A DNA stretch of 38,168 bases, taken from assembly GCA_946886865.1 (NCBI GenBank), contig CAMPJI010000018.1, forward strand, positions 1 to 38,168. The letters run 5' to 3'. This document shows positions 16,150 through 25,242 of the stretch, in pieces. Position 1 is the first letter of the stretch. Each line of letters opens with the position of its first letter. This DNA comes from an uncultured Lysobacterales bacterium. GTDB taxonomy: Bacteria > Pseudomonadota > Gammaproteobacteria > Xanthomonadales > Xanthomonadaceae. The notes below the pieces were generated by a model, which saw nothing but the letters and a program-made list of their open reading frames with translations, was not told where the DNA came from and did no database searches. Position numbers and translations under genes: made by a program.

Positions 16150-19100
16150 GCTGGGACGATGCCGTGGACGGTGTCGACCGCGACACGCCCGGCGGCCGCC
16201 CGCCGCGCGCGTGGGATGTCGCGCAGCGGCTGCGCCGCCATGCCGCGGCCAACGACGATGGCCCCCAGGAGGATGCGTGGCCGGCCTATGCGGAACTGCA
16301 TTGCCTGTCGGACTTCTCCTTCCTGCGGGGCGCGGCCAGTGCCGAGGCGCTGTTCGAGCGCGCGGGCAATCTGGGTTACGAAGCACTCGCGATCACCGAC
16401 GAATGCTCGCTCGCCGGCATCGTGCGGGGCTGGGAGGCTTCACGCGCGACGGGGTTGAAGCTCATCGTCGGCAGTGAATTCACCCTGGTGTGCGGACTGA
16501 AGTGCGTCCTGCTGGTGGAGACCGCCGCCGGTTACACGCGCCTGTGCGAGCTGATCACCACCGCCCGGCGCGCGGTCGACAAGAAGGGGTATCGGCTCGC
16601 GCGGCAGGACGTGGAGCGCATCCTGTCGGATGTCGATCCTGCCGTCTGCGGCCTGTTTGCACTGTGGGTGCCGGCGCGGGAGATCGACGACGCGCAGGGG
16701 CGCTGGTTGCGTTCGGTGTTCGGCGATCGCGCACACCTGGCGGTCGAACTGCACCGCGAGCAGGACGATGCGGCGCGACTGGCGCACCTGCTCGAACGCG
16801 CCGCACGACTGGGCATGGTGCCGGTGGCGGCCGGCGACGTGCATATGGACGTGCGCCGCCGACGGGCGCTGCAGGACACGATGACGGCGATCCGCCATGT
16901 CGTGCCGCTGGCCGAATGCGGCGAGCACCTGTTCCGCAACGGGGAGCGCCACCTGCGCACCCGGCGGGCGCTGGGCAACATCTATCCGCGCGACCTGATC
17001 GACGCCACGGTGGATCTGGCGCGGCGTTGCCGGTTCGACCTCAAGCGGGATATCCACTACCGGTATCCGGCCGAGCTGGTGCCGCCGGGACACACGCCGA
17101 CCACGTGGCTGCGCGAACTCACGCAGCGGGGCATGCGCGAGCGCTGGCCGGACGGTGCGCCTGGTTCGGTGGTCGCGCAGATCGACGGTGAGCTGGCGCT
17201 GATCGAGACGCTGAAGTACGAGGCGTTCTTCCTGACGGTGGAGGACATCGTCCGTTTCGCCAAGGAGCGGAACATCCTGTGCCAGGGGCGCGGATCGTCG
17301 GCGAATTCGGCCGTGTGCTTCGCGCTGGGCATCACCGTGGTCAATCCGACCGAAAGCCGCCTGCTGATGGCGCGCTTCCTGTCCGAGGAGCGCGACGAAC
17401 CACCCGATATCGACGTCGACTTCGAGCACGAGCGTCGCGAAGAGGTGTTGCAGTACGTCTACGGCAAGTACGGCCGCCACCGGGCCGCGCTGGCCGCCAC
17501 CGTCATCCGTTACCGCGGCAAGAGCGCGGTACGCGACGTGGCCAAGGCCTTCGGCCTGCCACCCGACCAGATCGCACTGCTGGCCGAGTGCTACGGCTGG
17601 GGCAATGGCGAGGCGCCGATGGAGCAGCGCCTGCGCGAGGCGGGTTTCGATCCCGAAAACCCGCTGATCCGACGCGTGCTGGCGGTGACCGACCAGCTGC
17701 GCGACCACCCGCGCCATCTGTCGCAGCACGTGGGCGGCTTCGTGATCGGCGATGCGCCGCTGTCGACGGTGGTGCCGGTGGAGAACGCCTCGATGGACGA
17801 GCGCACCATCATCCAGTGGGACAAGGACGACCTGGAGACGATGCAGCTGCTCAAGGTCGACTGCCTGGCGCTGGGCATGCTGACCTGCATCAGGAAAGCG
17901 GTGGAGCTGGTGGAGAAGCACCGCGGCTTCAGGCTGGATCTCGCCCGGCTGCCGAACGACGACGCAAGGACCTTCGAGATGATCCAGGCCGCCGACACCG
18001 TCGGCGTGTTCCAGATCGAGTCGCGCGCGCAGATGAGCATGCTGCCGCGCTTGAAGCCCCGGGAGTACTACGACCTGGTGGTCGAGGTGGCGATCGTGCG
18101 CCCCGGCCCGATCCAGGGCGGCATGGTCCATCCCTACCTGCGCCGCCGGCAGGGGAAAGACCGGGTGACGTATCCCTCCGAGGGCGTGAAGGAGATCCTC
18201 GGCAAGACGCTGGGTATCCCGCTGTTCCAGGAGCAGGTGATGGAACTGGTGATCCACGCCGGTTATTCGCCCTCGCAGGCCGATGGCCTGCGCCGTTCGA
18301 TGGCGGCCTGGAAGCGGGGCGGCGACATGGAGCCGCATCGCCTGCGGATCCGCGAGCTGATGGAAAAGAAAGGCTACTCGTCGGAGTTCATCGACCAGAT
18401 CTTCGAGCAGATCAAGGGCTTCGGCTCCTACGGCTTCCCCCAGAGTCATGCGGCTTCGTTCGCCAAGCTGGTCTACATCAGCTGCTGGCTGAAGCGGCAC
18501 GAACCGGCCGCCTTCGCCTGCGCGCTGCTCAATGCACAGCCGATGGGGTTCTACTCGCCCAGCCAGATCGTGCAGGACGCACGCCGCGGGCAGGGCGGTC
18601 GGGTGTCCGTCGAGGTCCGGCCGGTCGACGTCACGGTCAGCGACTGGGACAACACGCTGGAAGGCGGCCATGTGCGACGGGGTGTCGACGATGGTGGGCA
18701 GGCGGCGCTGCGGCTCGGCTTCCGGCAGGTGGCCGGGCTGCCGGAAGCGGCGGCGCGCGCCATCGTGGCGGCGCGCGCGCAGCGCCCGTTCACCGATGTA
18801 CGCGACCTGTGCCTGCGCGCGAATCTGGACGAGAAGGCCCGCCACGCGTTGGCCGAGGCGGGCGCGCTGCAGACGCTGGCCGGGCATCGCCATGCCGCAC
18901 GCTGGGCGGTGGCCGGCATCGAGCGGCAGCGCCCGTTGCTGCCCGGCAGCCCGGACGAGGACGCGATCGTCCTGCCCGCGCCGACGGTGGGCGAGGACGT
19001 GACGTCGGATTACCGGATGACCGGACTGACGCTGGGTGAGCATCCACTGTCGCTGCTGCGCGAACGTCTGCAACGGCAGCGCGTGGTCGACTCGAAGCAA

Positions 19101-19403
19101 CTGCGCCGGTTGCCCCACGGACGTGGTGCGTTCGCGGCCGGCATCGTCACCCAGCGGCAACGGCCGGCCACCGCCAAGGGCACGATTTTCGTGACGCTGG
19201 AGGACGAGCACGGCATGGTCAATGTGGTGGTGTGGTCGCACGTGGCATTGCGCGACCGCAAGGCGCTGCTCGGCGCGCGGTTGATGGCCGTGCGGGGCCG
19301 TTGGGAACAGGCGGACGGCGTCTCCCACCTGATCGCACGCCGGCTGGAGGATTTCAGCCATCTGCTGGGCGCGATCCAGCCCGGTTCCCGCGACTTCCAC
19401 TGA
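16146..19403 (+). CDS. dnaE2: Error-prone DNA polymerase DnaE2
   Basis: DnaE2 (ImuC) is a C-family polymerase that performs translesion synthesis. The 1085-residue protein starts with a PHP domain ([20 protein letters not shown]) and has the catalytic motif [16 protein letters not shown]. Also visible are the [18 protein letters not shown] palm motif, [20 protein letters not shown], and [19 protein letters not shown]. An OB-fold near the C-terminus reads [22 protein letters not shown] 16146 overlaps the imuB stop; the upstream GTG adds only three residues. An AlkB-type gene follows after 6 bp, likely in the same operon. Confidence 0.97.
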   Translation: MSWDDAVDGVDRDTPGGRPPRAWDVAQRLRRHAAANDDGPQEDAWPAYAELHCLSDFSFLRGAASAEALFERAGNLGYEALAITDECSLAGIVRGWEASRATGLKLIVGSEFTLVCGLKCVLLVETAAGYTRLCELITTARRAVDKKGYRLARQDVERILSDVDPAVCGLFALWVPAREIDDAQGRWLRSVFGDRAHLAVELHREQDDAARLAHLLERAARLGMVPVAAGDVHMDVRRRRALQDTMTAIRHVVPLAECGEHLFRNGERHLRTRRALGNIYPRDLIDATVDLARRCRFDLKRDIHYRYPAELVPPGHTPTTWLRELTQRGMRERWPDGAPGSVVAQIDGELALIETLKYEAFFLTVEDIVRFAKERNILCQGRGSSANSAVCFALGITVVNPTESRLLMARFLSEERDEPPDIDVDFEHERREEVLQYVYGKYGRHRAALAATVIRYRGKSAVRDVAKAFGLPPDQIALLAECYGWGNGEAPMEQRLREAGFDPENPLIRRVLAVTDQLRDHPRHLSQHVGGFVIGDAPLSTVVPVENASMDERTIIQWDKDDLETMQLLKVDCLALGMLTCIRKAVELVEKHRGFRLDLARLPNDDARTFEMIQAADTVGVFQIESRAQMSMLPRLKPREYYDLVVEVAIVRPGPIQGGMVHPYLRRRQGKDRVTYPSEGVKEILGKTLGIPLFQEQVMELVIHAGYSPSQADGLRRSMAAWKRGGDMEPHRLRIRELMEKKGYSSEFIDQIFEQIKGFGSYGFPQSHAASFAKLVYISCWLKRHEPAAFACALLNAQPMGFYSPSQIVQDARRGQGGRVSVEVRPVDVTVSDWDNTLEGGHVRRGVDDGGQAALRLGFRQVAGLPEAAARAIVAARAQRPFTDVRDLCLRANLDEKARHALAEAGALQTLAGHRHAARWAVAGIERQRPLLPGSPDEDAIVLPAPTVGEDVTSDYRMTGLTLGEHPLSLLRERLQRQRVVDSKQLRRLPHGRGAFAAGIVTQRQRPATAKGTIFVTLEDEHGMVNVVVWSHVALRDRKALLGARLMAVRGRWEQADGVSHLIARRLEDFSHLLGAIQPGSRDFH

Positions 19404-19409
19404 GCCGGC

Positions 19410-20012
19410 ATGCACGCGCTGACGGCCCTCACCGACGACCTCTTCGCTCCAGCGATGCACCAGCTGGTGGATGACGGCCAGGGCGGCATCCGCTACTGGC
19501 CGGCCGCTATCGATCCCGACACCGCCCGGCACTGGTTCGATGTCCTGCGCGAGGGCGCCGCATGGACGCATCTGCAGCGGCCGATGTACGACCGCATCGT
19601 CGACGTGCCACGGCTGCTGGCGAACTACGCCGTCGACCGCCTCCCGGCCGACCTGCCGCTGGCCGGGCTGCTGGCGTGCGTGCAGGCCCGGGCGCCGGCG
19701 CCGTACTCGCGCGTCGGCCTGAATCTCTACCGCGACGGCCATGACAGCGTCGCCATGCACGGCGACAAGCTGCATACGCTGGCCGAGGGCCATCCGATCA
19801 CCCTGGTATCCCTGGGCGCGCCCCGGCGGATGCTGATCCGTGCCCGCGACGGCGCGCGCGACACCCTGTCCGTGGACCTGGCGCCGGGCAGCGTGCTGTC
19901 GATGAGCCATGCCTCCCAGACGACCCATGAGCACGGCATCCCCAAGACCCGCCGCCCGCAGGGTGCGCGCATCAGCGTGGTATTCCGCGTGCGGCCGGTC
20001 TCCCACGCCTGA
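19410..20012 (+). CDS. AlkB-type Fe(II)/2-oxoglutarate dioxygenase
   Basis: AlkB enzymes remove alkyl lesions (1-methyladenine, 3-methylcytosine) from DNA by oxidative demethylation. The 200-residue protein has NLYRDGHDSVAMHGD with iron ligands H117 and D119, the distal His in THEHGIPK (H175), and the 2-oxoglutarate arginine pattern R187-N5-R193 (RISVVFR). It resembles the ALKBH2/3 branch more than E. coli AlkB in its DRIVDVPRLLANYAV and LACVQARAPAPYS regions. It starts 6 bp after dnaE2 and is probably co-expressed with the mutasome, tying direct reversal of alkylation to SOS translesion synthesis. Confidence 0.93.
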   Translation: MHALTALTDDLFAPAMHQLVDDGQGGIRYWPAAIDPDTARHWFDVLREGAAWTHLQRPMYDRIVDVPRLLANYAVDRLPADLPLAGLLACVQARAPAPYSRVGLNLYRDGHDSVAMHGDKLHTLAEGHPITLVSLGAPRRMLIRARDGARDTLSVDLAPGSVLSMSHASQTTHEHGIPKTRRPQGARISVVFRVRPVSHA

Positions 20013-20063
20013 CCGGGCTTTCCCGGGCCGCGCCACACTTGGCCCGGCGATGTTCCGCCCACG

Positions 20064-20092
20064 AAAAAGGCCGCCCCCGGAGGTGCGGCCCT
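20064..20092 (-). terminator. tmRNA terminator
   Basis: Read on the minus strand, GGCCGC and GCGGCC form a 6-bp GC stem with a 10-nt loop, extended by flanking bases and followed by TTTTT (plus-strand A run 20064-20068). It lies about 26 bp beyond the 3' end of the tmRNA. Confidence 0.8.
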
Positions 20093-20117
20093 TCATCGTG
20101 GCCCCAAGGGACCGAAT

Positions 20118-20471
20118 TGGTGGAGGTGGGCGGAATCGAACCGCCGTCCGAAGGCACTCCATCCCCGGTACTACATGCTTAGCTCGCCGTTAAGTCTCGT
20201 CCACCAACAGCACGGCGCGCAAAGCGCATCGGCGGACCAGCCCGCTTTGGGTTAACCGGCGACTGACGGGCAGCCATCACCGGCGATTCCGTGATGATGA
20301 CCCTACGCAGCGAGCACGGACACAAGCTGTTTCGGGGCTTACGCCTTAAGCGGCGAGAGCGTAGTTGTCGTCGTTGGCAACTAGAGTTTTGCAGCTGGAT
20401 TTACGAGGAAAGCTACCCCCTCGGCATGCACCAGGCGATTTCGCGACCCCCGTCGAAGCCAGTGCACCCCC
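20118..20471 (-). ncRNA. ssrA: Transfer-messenger RNA (tmRNA)
   Basis: tmRNA rescues stalled ribosomes with SmpB and tags the nascent peptide for proteolysis. On the minus strand the molecule starts GGGGGTGCACTGGCTTCGAC and ends with a T-arm (GGTTCGATTCC) and CACCTCCACCA. The acceptor stem GGGGGUG pairs with CACCUCC, leaving an A discriminator and an encoded CCA. Length is about 354 nt, normal for a one-piece tmRNA. It has its own promoter and terminator. smpB lies 2.4 kb to the right, also on the minus strand. Confidence 0.97.
20346..20378 (-). other. tmRNA tag-peptide reading frame (ANDDNYALAA)
   Basis: On the minus strand GCC AAC GAC GAC AAC TAC GCT CTC GCC GCT TAA encodes ANDDNYALAA. This is one residue from the E. 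coli-type ANDENYALAA tag and keeps the terminal ALAA read by ClpXP and ClpAP. Confidence 0.95.
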
Positions 20472-20495
20472 GGGATCGTCATCGCTGACCCACGC

Positions 20496-20523
20496 AGTAT
20501 AGGGGTTGGCGCCTGCGACTCAA
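20496..20523 (-). promoter_or_regulatory. Promoter of ssrA
   Basis: On the minus strand TTGAGT (20523-20518) and TATACT (20501-20496) are separated by 16 bp, matching sigma-70 at 4/6 and 5/6. Transcription would begin roughly 18 nt before the mature 5' end, leaving a short leader for RNase P. Confidence 0.65.
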
Positions 20524-20596
20524 TGCCTGCGCCATCCCGGCGGCAGGCGCGTTCATGTGGCGATGCGGCGTGGCCGGGCTTGTATGCTTGCCGGCC

Positions 20597-22825
20597 ATGC
20601 CCGCCCCCTCCATGTCCCCCGATACCGACGACGTCAGGACGGACTCGCCTTCACGGGGCGGGCATCTGCTGGCGCTGGCGGTGCTGATCGGCTCGTTGCT
20701 GATCGTGTTCGTGACCTGGCGGGCGGCCTACGAACGCGAGGTGGCGACGGCGCAGGCGCGCTTCGTCGCCCGCACCGACGAGGTCGCCTACCTGCTCCGC
20801 GAGCGCATGAGCAATTTCGAGCTGGTGCTGCAGGGCGGCTCCGCGCTGTTCGCGACCGTGGCACGGCCGACACCGCAGCAGTGGCATGCCTATGCCGTCG
20901 GCCTGGACAGTCAGGAGCGGTTCCCGGCGCTGGTCGGCCTGGGGTTCGCCCCCTACGTCAGCCATTCGGACCTGCCCGCGCTGCAGACCCAGTGGCGCGA
21001 ATCGGGCTACGGCCTGCTGGAGGTCGAGCCGCGCGGGCATCGTCCCTATTACGCACCGATCCTCCTGCTGGAGCCGAAGTCGCCGGAGAACCTGGCCGCG
21101 ATGGGCTTCGACATGTACTCCGAGCCCACACGCAACGCCGCGATGCAGGCCGCGATGGAATCGGGCGAGTCGCGCCTGACCGGGCCGGTGCACCTGGTCC
21201 AGGACGGCATGGACCGGGCGACCGGGCTGCTTCTGTACGAACCCATCTACCGCGCTGGCGACCGGCCCGCGACACGGGCCGCACGGCTGGAATCCATGCA
21301 GGGCTGGGTCTACATGCCGTTCCGCATGCAGGGCTTCGTCGACATGGCGCTGGGCGGCCTGTACGAGAACGAACGCTTCCGGGTCTACGACGTGACCGAC
21401 GGCCGCGACCAGCTGCTCTATACGACCCAGCTGTCGGAAGTCGAGGCGTCGCCCGCTTTCCGGCATACCACGCAGATAGAACATTTCGGCCGACGCTGGC
21501 GGGTGGAGTTCGACTCGCCGCCGCTCGCGCAGGCGGTCCCGAGGCTGTCGGGTCCAAGCGGCCTGCAGTCGCTGCTGGCGCTGGGGCTGTTCACGTCCCT
21601 GTTGATGTACTCCATCGCCTGGGTGCTGGCGCGTACCCAGGCGCGCGCGCAGACACTCGCCACGCGGATGACGGAGGACTACCGGCGCAGCGAGCAGCGC
21701 TTCCGCAGTGCGTTGCAGTACTCGGCCATCGGCAAGGCGCTGCTCGACAGCGAAGGGCGCATCGTCGAAGCCAATCCGGCGCTGGGGCGGATCATCGGCC
21801 GCGAATCGCCATCGCTGATCGGCATGAAGCTGGAAGCCCTGTTCGAGGACGAAGACGCGCTGCCCATCGGACACGGGTCGGGCTCGGAGCAGGGCGTGCA
21901 CCGGGCCACGCGGCGCCTCCACCACCATGCCGGTGGCCTGCCGCGGCATGCCCAGCTGACCTACGCGCCGGTGCCGGGCAATGTCGGTCAGGACGTCACC
22001 GGCCTGGTGCAGGTCGAGGACGTAACGGAGCGCCTGCGTGCCGAAGCGCGCGTGCACGCACTCAACCGGACGCTGGAGGCCCGGGTTGCCCTTCGCACGC
22101 GGGAGCTGAGCCAGGCCAACCAGGAGCTCGAATCCTTCGCCTACAGCGTTTCGCACGACCTGCGCGCGCCGCTGCGTGCGATCGACGGGTTCAGCCGGGT
22201 GCTGGGCGAACGCTATGGCGACCGGCTCGACGACAGCGGCCGGGACTACCTGGCGCGCGTCCGCAAGGCGGCGTCGCGCATGGGTGAGTTGATCGATGCG
22301 CTGCTGAAGATCGCGCGCGTCACGCGGGGTGAACTGAAGATCGAACGCGTCGACCTCAGCCGCATGGCGGTGGAGGTGGTGGACGAACTTCGCGCGGGCG
22401 ATGCAGGCCACGCCCCGCAGGTGGACATCGCGCCCGGTCTCCAGGCCGATGCCGACGCCGCGCTGGTGCGCAACCTGCTGGTCAACCTGTTGGGCAACGC
22501 GTGGAAGTTCACGCGTGGCACCGAAGCGGCACGCATCGAACTGGGCGGTACGGCCCGTCCCGATGGCACGATGGAATTCCACGTGCGCGACAACGGCGCG
22601 GGCTTCTCGCAGGAGTACGTGGACAAGCTGTTCCGGCCCTTCCAGCGGCTGCACGCGCAGGAGCAGTTTGCCGGCCACGGCATCGGGCTGGCGTCGGTGA
22701 AGCGCATCGTCGAGCGCCACGGCGGCACCATCCGGGCCGAGGGGCGCGAGGGGCAGGGCGCGACGTTCCGGTTCACGCTGCCGGGCGAGGGCGCCCCGCA
22801 GGCGCTGGACTCGCGGATCGTGTAG
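20597..22825 (+). CDS. CHASE-PAS sensor histidine kinase (orphan)
   Basis: The 742-residue protein is a membrane sensor kinase. After a short N-terminus comes one membrane segment (LLALAVLIGSLLIVFVTW), then a periplasmic CHASE domain of ~250 residues (FPALVGLGFAPYV; GFDMYSEPTRNAAMQAAMES) and a second membrane segment (LLALGLFTSLLMYSIAWVLA). A PAS domain (RFRSALQYSAIGKALLDSEG) follows, then the kinase core with phospho-acceptor H520 in YSVSHDLRAPLRAIDGF. The ATP-binding boxes are NLLVNLLGNAWKF, DNGAGFS, LFRPFQRLH and GHGIGLASV. No receiver domain or adjacent response regulator is present, so its partner and ligand are unknown. The start is uncertain: ATG 20555, 20597 and 20612 are in frame with weak ribosome sites. 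Confidence 0.92.
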   Translation: MPAPSMSPDTDDVRTDSPSRGGHLLALAVLIGSLLIVFVTWRAAYEREVATAQARFVARTDEVAYLLRERMSNFELVLQGGSALFATVARPTPQQWHAYAVGLDSQERFPALVGLGFAPYVSHSDLPALQTQWRESGYGLLEVEPRGHRPYYAPILLLEPKSPENLAAMGFDMYSEPTRNAAMQAAMESGESRLTGPVHLVQDGMDRATGLLLYEPIYRAGDRPATRAARLESMQGWVYMPFRMQGFVDMALGGLYENERFRVYDVTDGRDQLLYTTQLSEVEASPAFRHTTQIEHFGRRWRVEFDSPPLAQAVPRLSGPSGLQSLLALGLFTSLLMYSIAWVLARTQARAQTLATRMTEDYRRSEQRFRSALQYSAIGKALLDSEGRIVEANPALGRIIGRESPSLIGMKLEALFEDEDALPIGHGSGSEQGVHRATRRLHHHAGGLPRHAQLTYAPVPGNVGQDVTGLVQVEDVTERLRAEARVHALNRTLEARVALRTRELSQANQELESFAYSVSHDLRAPLRAIDGFSRVLGERYGDRLDDSGRDYLARVRKAASRMGELIDALLKIARVTRGELKIERVDLSRMAVEVVDELRAGDAGHAPQVDIAPGLQADADAALVRNLLVNLLGNAWKFTRGTEAARIELGGTARPDGTMEFHVRDNGAGFSQEYVDKLFRPFQRLHAQEQFAGHGIGLASVKRIVERHGGTIRAEGREGQGATFRFTLPGEGAPQALDSRIV

Positions 22826-22840
22826 CCGGGCGCCCGCCCG

Positions 22841-22858
22841 GGCAGGCGCGGGCCTGCC
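22841..22858. terminator. Hairpin between convergent kinase and smpB genes
   Basis: GGCAGGC and GCCTGCC form a perfect 7-bp stem with a 4-nt loop in the 37-bp gap between the two convergent stop codons. It could act in both directions, but there is no T tract on either side. Confidence 0.45.
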
Positions 22859-22862
22859 GGTG

Positions 22863-23375
22863 TCAGGCGTTCTTGTTGTGCTGCCGCATCACGCGCTGCT
22901 TCTCGCGTGCCCAGTCGCGCTGCTTGCTGGCGTCGCGCTTGTCGTGGCTCTGCTTGCCCTTGGCCAGCGCCAGCTCGGCCTTGATGCGGTTGCCCTTCCA
23001 GTACAGCGCGGTAGGAATCACGGTGTACCCGTCACGCTGCACCTTGCCGATCAGCGTGTCGATCTCGCTGCGGTGGAGCAGCAGCTTCCGGGTCCGGCGC
23101 TCCTCGGCCACCACGTGGGTGGACGCGGAGATCATCGGGGTGATCTGGGCGCCGAACAGGAACATCTCGCCGTCGCGGATCACCGCATAGCTCTCGCCGA
23201 TATTGGCGCGCCCGGCGCGGATCGACTTGATCTCCCACCCCTGCAGCGCCAGGCCCGCCTCGAAGCGTTGCTCCAGGTGGTAGTCGTGGCGGGCGCGCTT
23301 GTTGAGTGCGATCGTCCCGCCCGATGCGGCCTTTCCTTTATCCTTGCCGCCCTTGTTGTTGCTGTTCTTCGCCAT
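22863..23375 (-). CDS. smpB: SsrA-binding protein SmpB
   Basis: SmpB binds the tRNA-like part of tmRNA and brings it to stalled ribosomes. The 170-residue protein shows [60 protein letters not shown] and the basic tail [17 protein letters not shown]. The N-terminal ~20 residues are Lys/Asn/Gly-rich. The start at 23375 ([10 protein letters not shown]) fits family length; the frame stays open far upstream, but that part is antisense to ratA. It is divergent from ratA. Confidence 0.97.
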   Translation of the reverse strand: MAKNSNNKGGKDKGKAASGGTIALNKRARHDYHLEQRFEAGLALQGWEIKSIRAGRANIGESYAVIRDGEMFLFGAQITPMISASTHVVAEERRTRKLLLHRSEIDTLIGKVQRDGYTVIPTALYWKGNRIKAELALAKGKQSHDKRDASKQRDWAREKQRVMRQHNKNA

Positions 23376-23480
23376 CGCGGCATTGTCCCAGATGCCGGGT
23401 ACCGGGCATAGGGAAACCGGCGGCCGTGACGGCGTCGCGATGTCCCCGCCCTTTTTGCGAGCCACCTGCTGCCCGACACG

Positions 23481-23915
23481 ATGCCCACCATCCGACGCTC
23501 CGCCCTGGTCGAACACTCCGCCGCGCGCATGTTCGCGCTGGTCAACGACGTGGCCGCCTATCCGCGGCGCTTCGACTGGTGCCACGCGGCTAAGGTCCTG
23601 GAAGAGGGAGACGGGCGCATGGTCGCGCGGCTGGACCTGGGGCTGGGCGCCCTCAAGACGTGGTTCACCACCGAGAACACCCTGAGCCCGCCACACCACA
23701 TCGACCTGAAACTGGTCGACGGGCCCTTCCGGCGTCTCGGGGGGCGCTGGGAATTCCATGCGCTGGACGAGTCGGCCTGCAAGGTCACGCTGAGCCTGGA
23801 TTTCGAGCCGTCGGTCAAGCTGCTGTCGCCGGCGTTTTCACTCGGTTTCCAGGCGCTCGCCGATCGCATGGTTGACGACTTCGTGCGTGTGGCCGACCGC
23901 GAAGACCTGGCGTGA
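23481..23915 (+). CDS. ratA: RatA-family START/COQ10-like protein
   Basis: The family (PF03364) is a START-fold group including the ubiquinone-binding COQ10 proteins; E. coli RatA was described as a toxin blocking 70S assembly, and the role is still debated. The 144-residue product has [56 protein letters not shown], and [16 protein letters not shown]. It is next to smpB and overlaps ratB by a GTGA, the usual order in proteobacteria. Confidence 0.92.
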   Translation: MPTIRRSALVEHSAARMFALVNDVAAYPRRFDWCHAAKVLEEGDGRMVARLDLGLGALKTWFTTENTLSPPHHIDLKLVDGPFRRLGGRWEFHALDESACKVTLSLDFEPSVKLLSPAFSLGFQALADRMVDDFVRVADREDLA

Positions 23916-24175
23916 GGGTCGAGGTCATCCGTGCGTGGCCCGGTCGCTTCGAGCGTGTCGAGGTCGAGGTGGCGGATGGCGCGACGGTCAGCGATGCGCT
24001 GAAGGCAGCCGCAATGAATGACGACCCGGCCTGTACGGCCATCGCCATTTACGGCGAACGGGTCGATCCGGCTACGGTCGTACGCGATGGCGACCGTGTG
24101 GAGCTGCTGAGGCCACTGCAGGCCGACCCCAAGGACGCACGGCGACGCCGCGCGCAGGACCGCGCACGACGCTGA
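23912..24175 (+). CDS. ratB: RnfH-family ubiquitin-like protein
   Basis: The 87-residue protein belongs to the UPF0125/RnfH beta-grasp family, of unknown biochemical role. It has VEVIRAWPGRFERVEVEVAD, AIAIYGERVDPATVVRDGDR and VELLRPLQADPKDARRRRAQ, with a basic C-terminus. The GTG start overlaps the ratA stop codon (GTGA), so the two are translationally coupled. Confidence 0.9.
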   Translation: MRVEVIRAWPGRFERVEVEVADGATVSDALKAAAMNDDPACTAIAIYGERVDPATVVRDGDRVELLRPLQADPKDARRRRAQDRARR

Positions 24176-24217
24176 AACCGAAGGTGCGGAGCGAAGCGGA
24201 CCTGCCGGCCCGCGGAA

Positions 24218-24598
24218 TTACTTCTTCTCGCGGGCGAGGTTGCGGCCGAACTGCTTGACGGAGTTGCGGGCGATTTCCTCGTCCTGCTCGGGGAAGTAGT
24301 CGCCGTCCCAACGCGCCAGTGCATCGTTCTCGAACCACAGGGTCAGGTTCTTGACCTCGGTCCGGCCCAGGCGGTCGGTGCGCTGGCTGGCGGTGTAGTC
24401 CCAGCGGTCGTGATGGAACGGGTCGGTGACCGACGGGCTGCCCAGCAGCGCGATCACCTGCGGCTTGCCCATGCCGACCTGCAGCTGGTCGACATTGGTC
24501 TTCTCCAGCAGGTTGCCCTGGTAGATCGGCTGGCGGTACACGATGCCGCAGCCGGCGGTGGAGGCGGCGACGAGAAGGACGAGCAGCAGCTTGCGCAT
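24218..24598 (-). CDS. bamE: Outer-membrane assembly lipoprotein BamE
   Basis: BamE is a small lipoprotein of the BAM complex that inserts barrel proteins into the outer membrane. The 126-residue product has a lipoprotein signal (MRKLLLVLLVAASTAGC, lipobox Cys17), YRQPIYQGNLLEKTNVDQLQ, VGMGKPQVIALLGSPSVTDP, HHDRWDYTASQR and LTLWFENDALARWDGDY. The start at 24598 gives a clean lipobox; longer in-frame versions do not. It is divergent from fur and convergent with ratB, as in many gammaproteobacteria. Confidence 0.95.
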   Translation of the reverse strand: MRKLLLVLLVAASTAGCGIVYRQPIYQGNLLEKTNVDQLQVGMGKPQVIALLGSPSVTDPFHHDRWDYTASQRTDRLGRTEVKNLTLWFENDALARWDGDYFPEQDEEIARNSVKQFGRNLAREKK

Positions 24599-24792
24599 TC
24601 GGTTTTTCACGGCAGGGCAAAGACCGGCCGATGATACACTGGCCAGCCGGCGCCAAGCCGCTGTCGATCCCGCATTCAGATGGCATTCGGGCGCTGTACG
24701 GCCCTGGCGCCCGGTCACCGGGCGCGACGCCCGCCCTTTTCCGGACGCGAGTGCCGTGCGCACTCCCTGACGACTTTTCCAGGACCTTCGCC

Positions 24793-25194
24793 ATGGAATC
24801 CCAAGACCTGCGCAACGTCGGCCTCAAGGTGACCCACCCGCGCCTGCGCATCCTCGAGTTGCTCGAGGGCACGAAGTCCCACCACATGACGGCCGAGGAC
24901 ATCTATCGTCGGTTGCTGGAGAAGGGCGAGGATATCGGCCTGGCGACGGTCTACCGGGTGCTGACCCAGTTCGTGTCGGCCGGGCTCGTGCTCAAGCACA
25001 ACTTCGAGTCGGGCCAGTCGGTGTACGAACTGGACCGCGGCCACCACCACGACCACATGGTGGATATCGACTCGGGCAAGATCATCGAGTTCGAGAGCGC
25101 GGAGATCGAAGAGCTGCAACGCAAGATCGCCGCCAAACACGGCTACGAGATCGAAGAGCACTCGCTGGTGCTCTACGTGCGCAAGAAGCGCTGA
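24793..25194 (+). CDS. fur: Ferric uptake regulator Fur
   Basis: Fur is the iron-responsive repressor of iron-uptake genes. The 133-residue protein has the winged helix (LKVTHPRLRILELLEGTKSH, AEDIYRRLLEKGEDIGLATV, YRVLTQFVSAGLVLKHNF) and metal-binding HHHDHMVDIDSGKIIEFES. The cysteine pair common after the HHHDH motif (xCxxC) is absent, a variant known in some Fur proteins. ATG 24793 gives the usual N-terminus (MESQDLRNVGLKVTHPRLRI); an earlier in-frame ATG at 24631 is unsupported. The ~195-bp gap to bamE should hold divergent promoters; a -10-like TACACT is at 24635-24640. Confidence 0.96.
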   Translation: MESQDLRNVGLKVTHPRLRILELLEGTKSHHMTAEDIYRRLLEKGEDIGLATVYRVLTQFVSAGLVLKHNFESGQSVYELDRGHHHDHMVDIDSGKIIEFESAEIEELQRKIAAKHGYEIEEHSLVLYVRKKR

Positions 25195-25242
25195 CCGACC
25201 GGTGCTCGACGGGGGCGTGTCGAACCGCCCCGATCCCTTGCG

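Noticed and set aside
16440..20162. A 1240-codon open frame on the minus strand
   Set aside because: It is antisense to dnaE2 and the AlkB-type gene, which have clear motifs. Long antisense frames are expected at this GC content, and its translation is Arg/His/Gln-rich without domains.
20291..20488. Small plus-strand open frame
   Set aside because: It lies fully antisense to the tmRNA and near its promoter; no ribosome site or recognisable protein.
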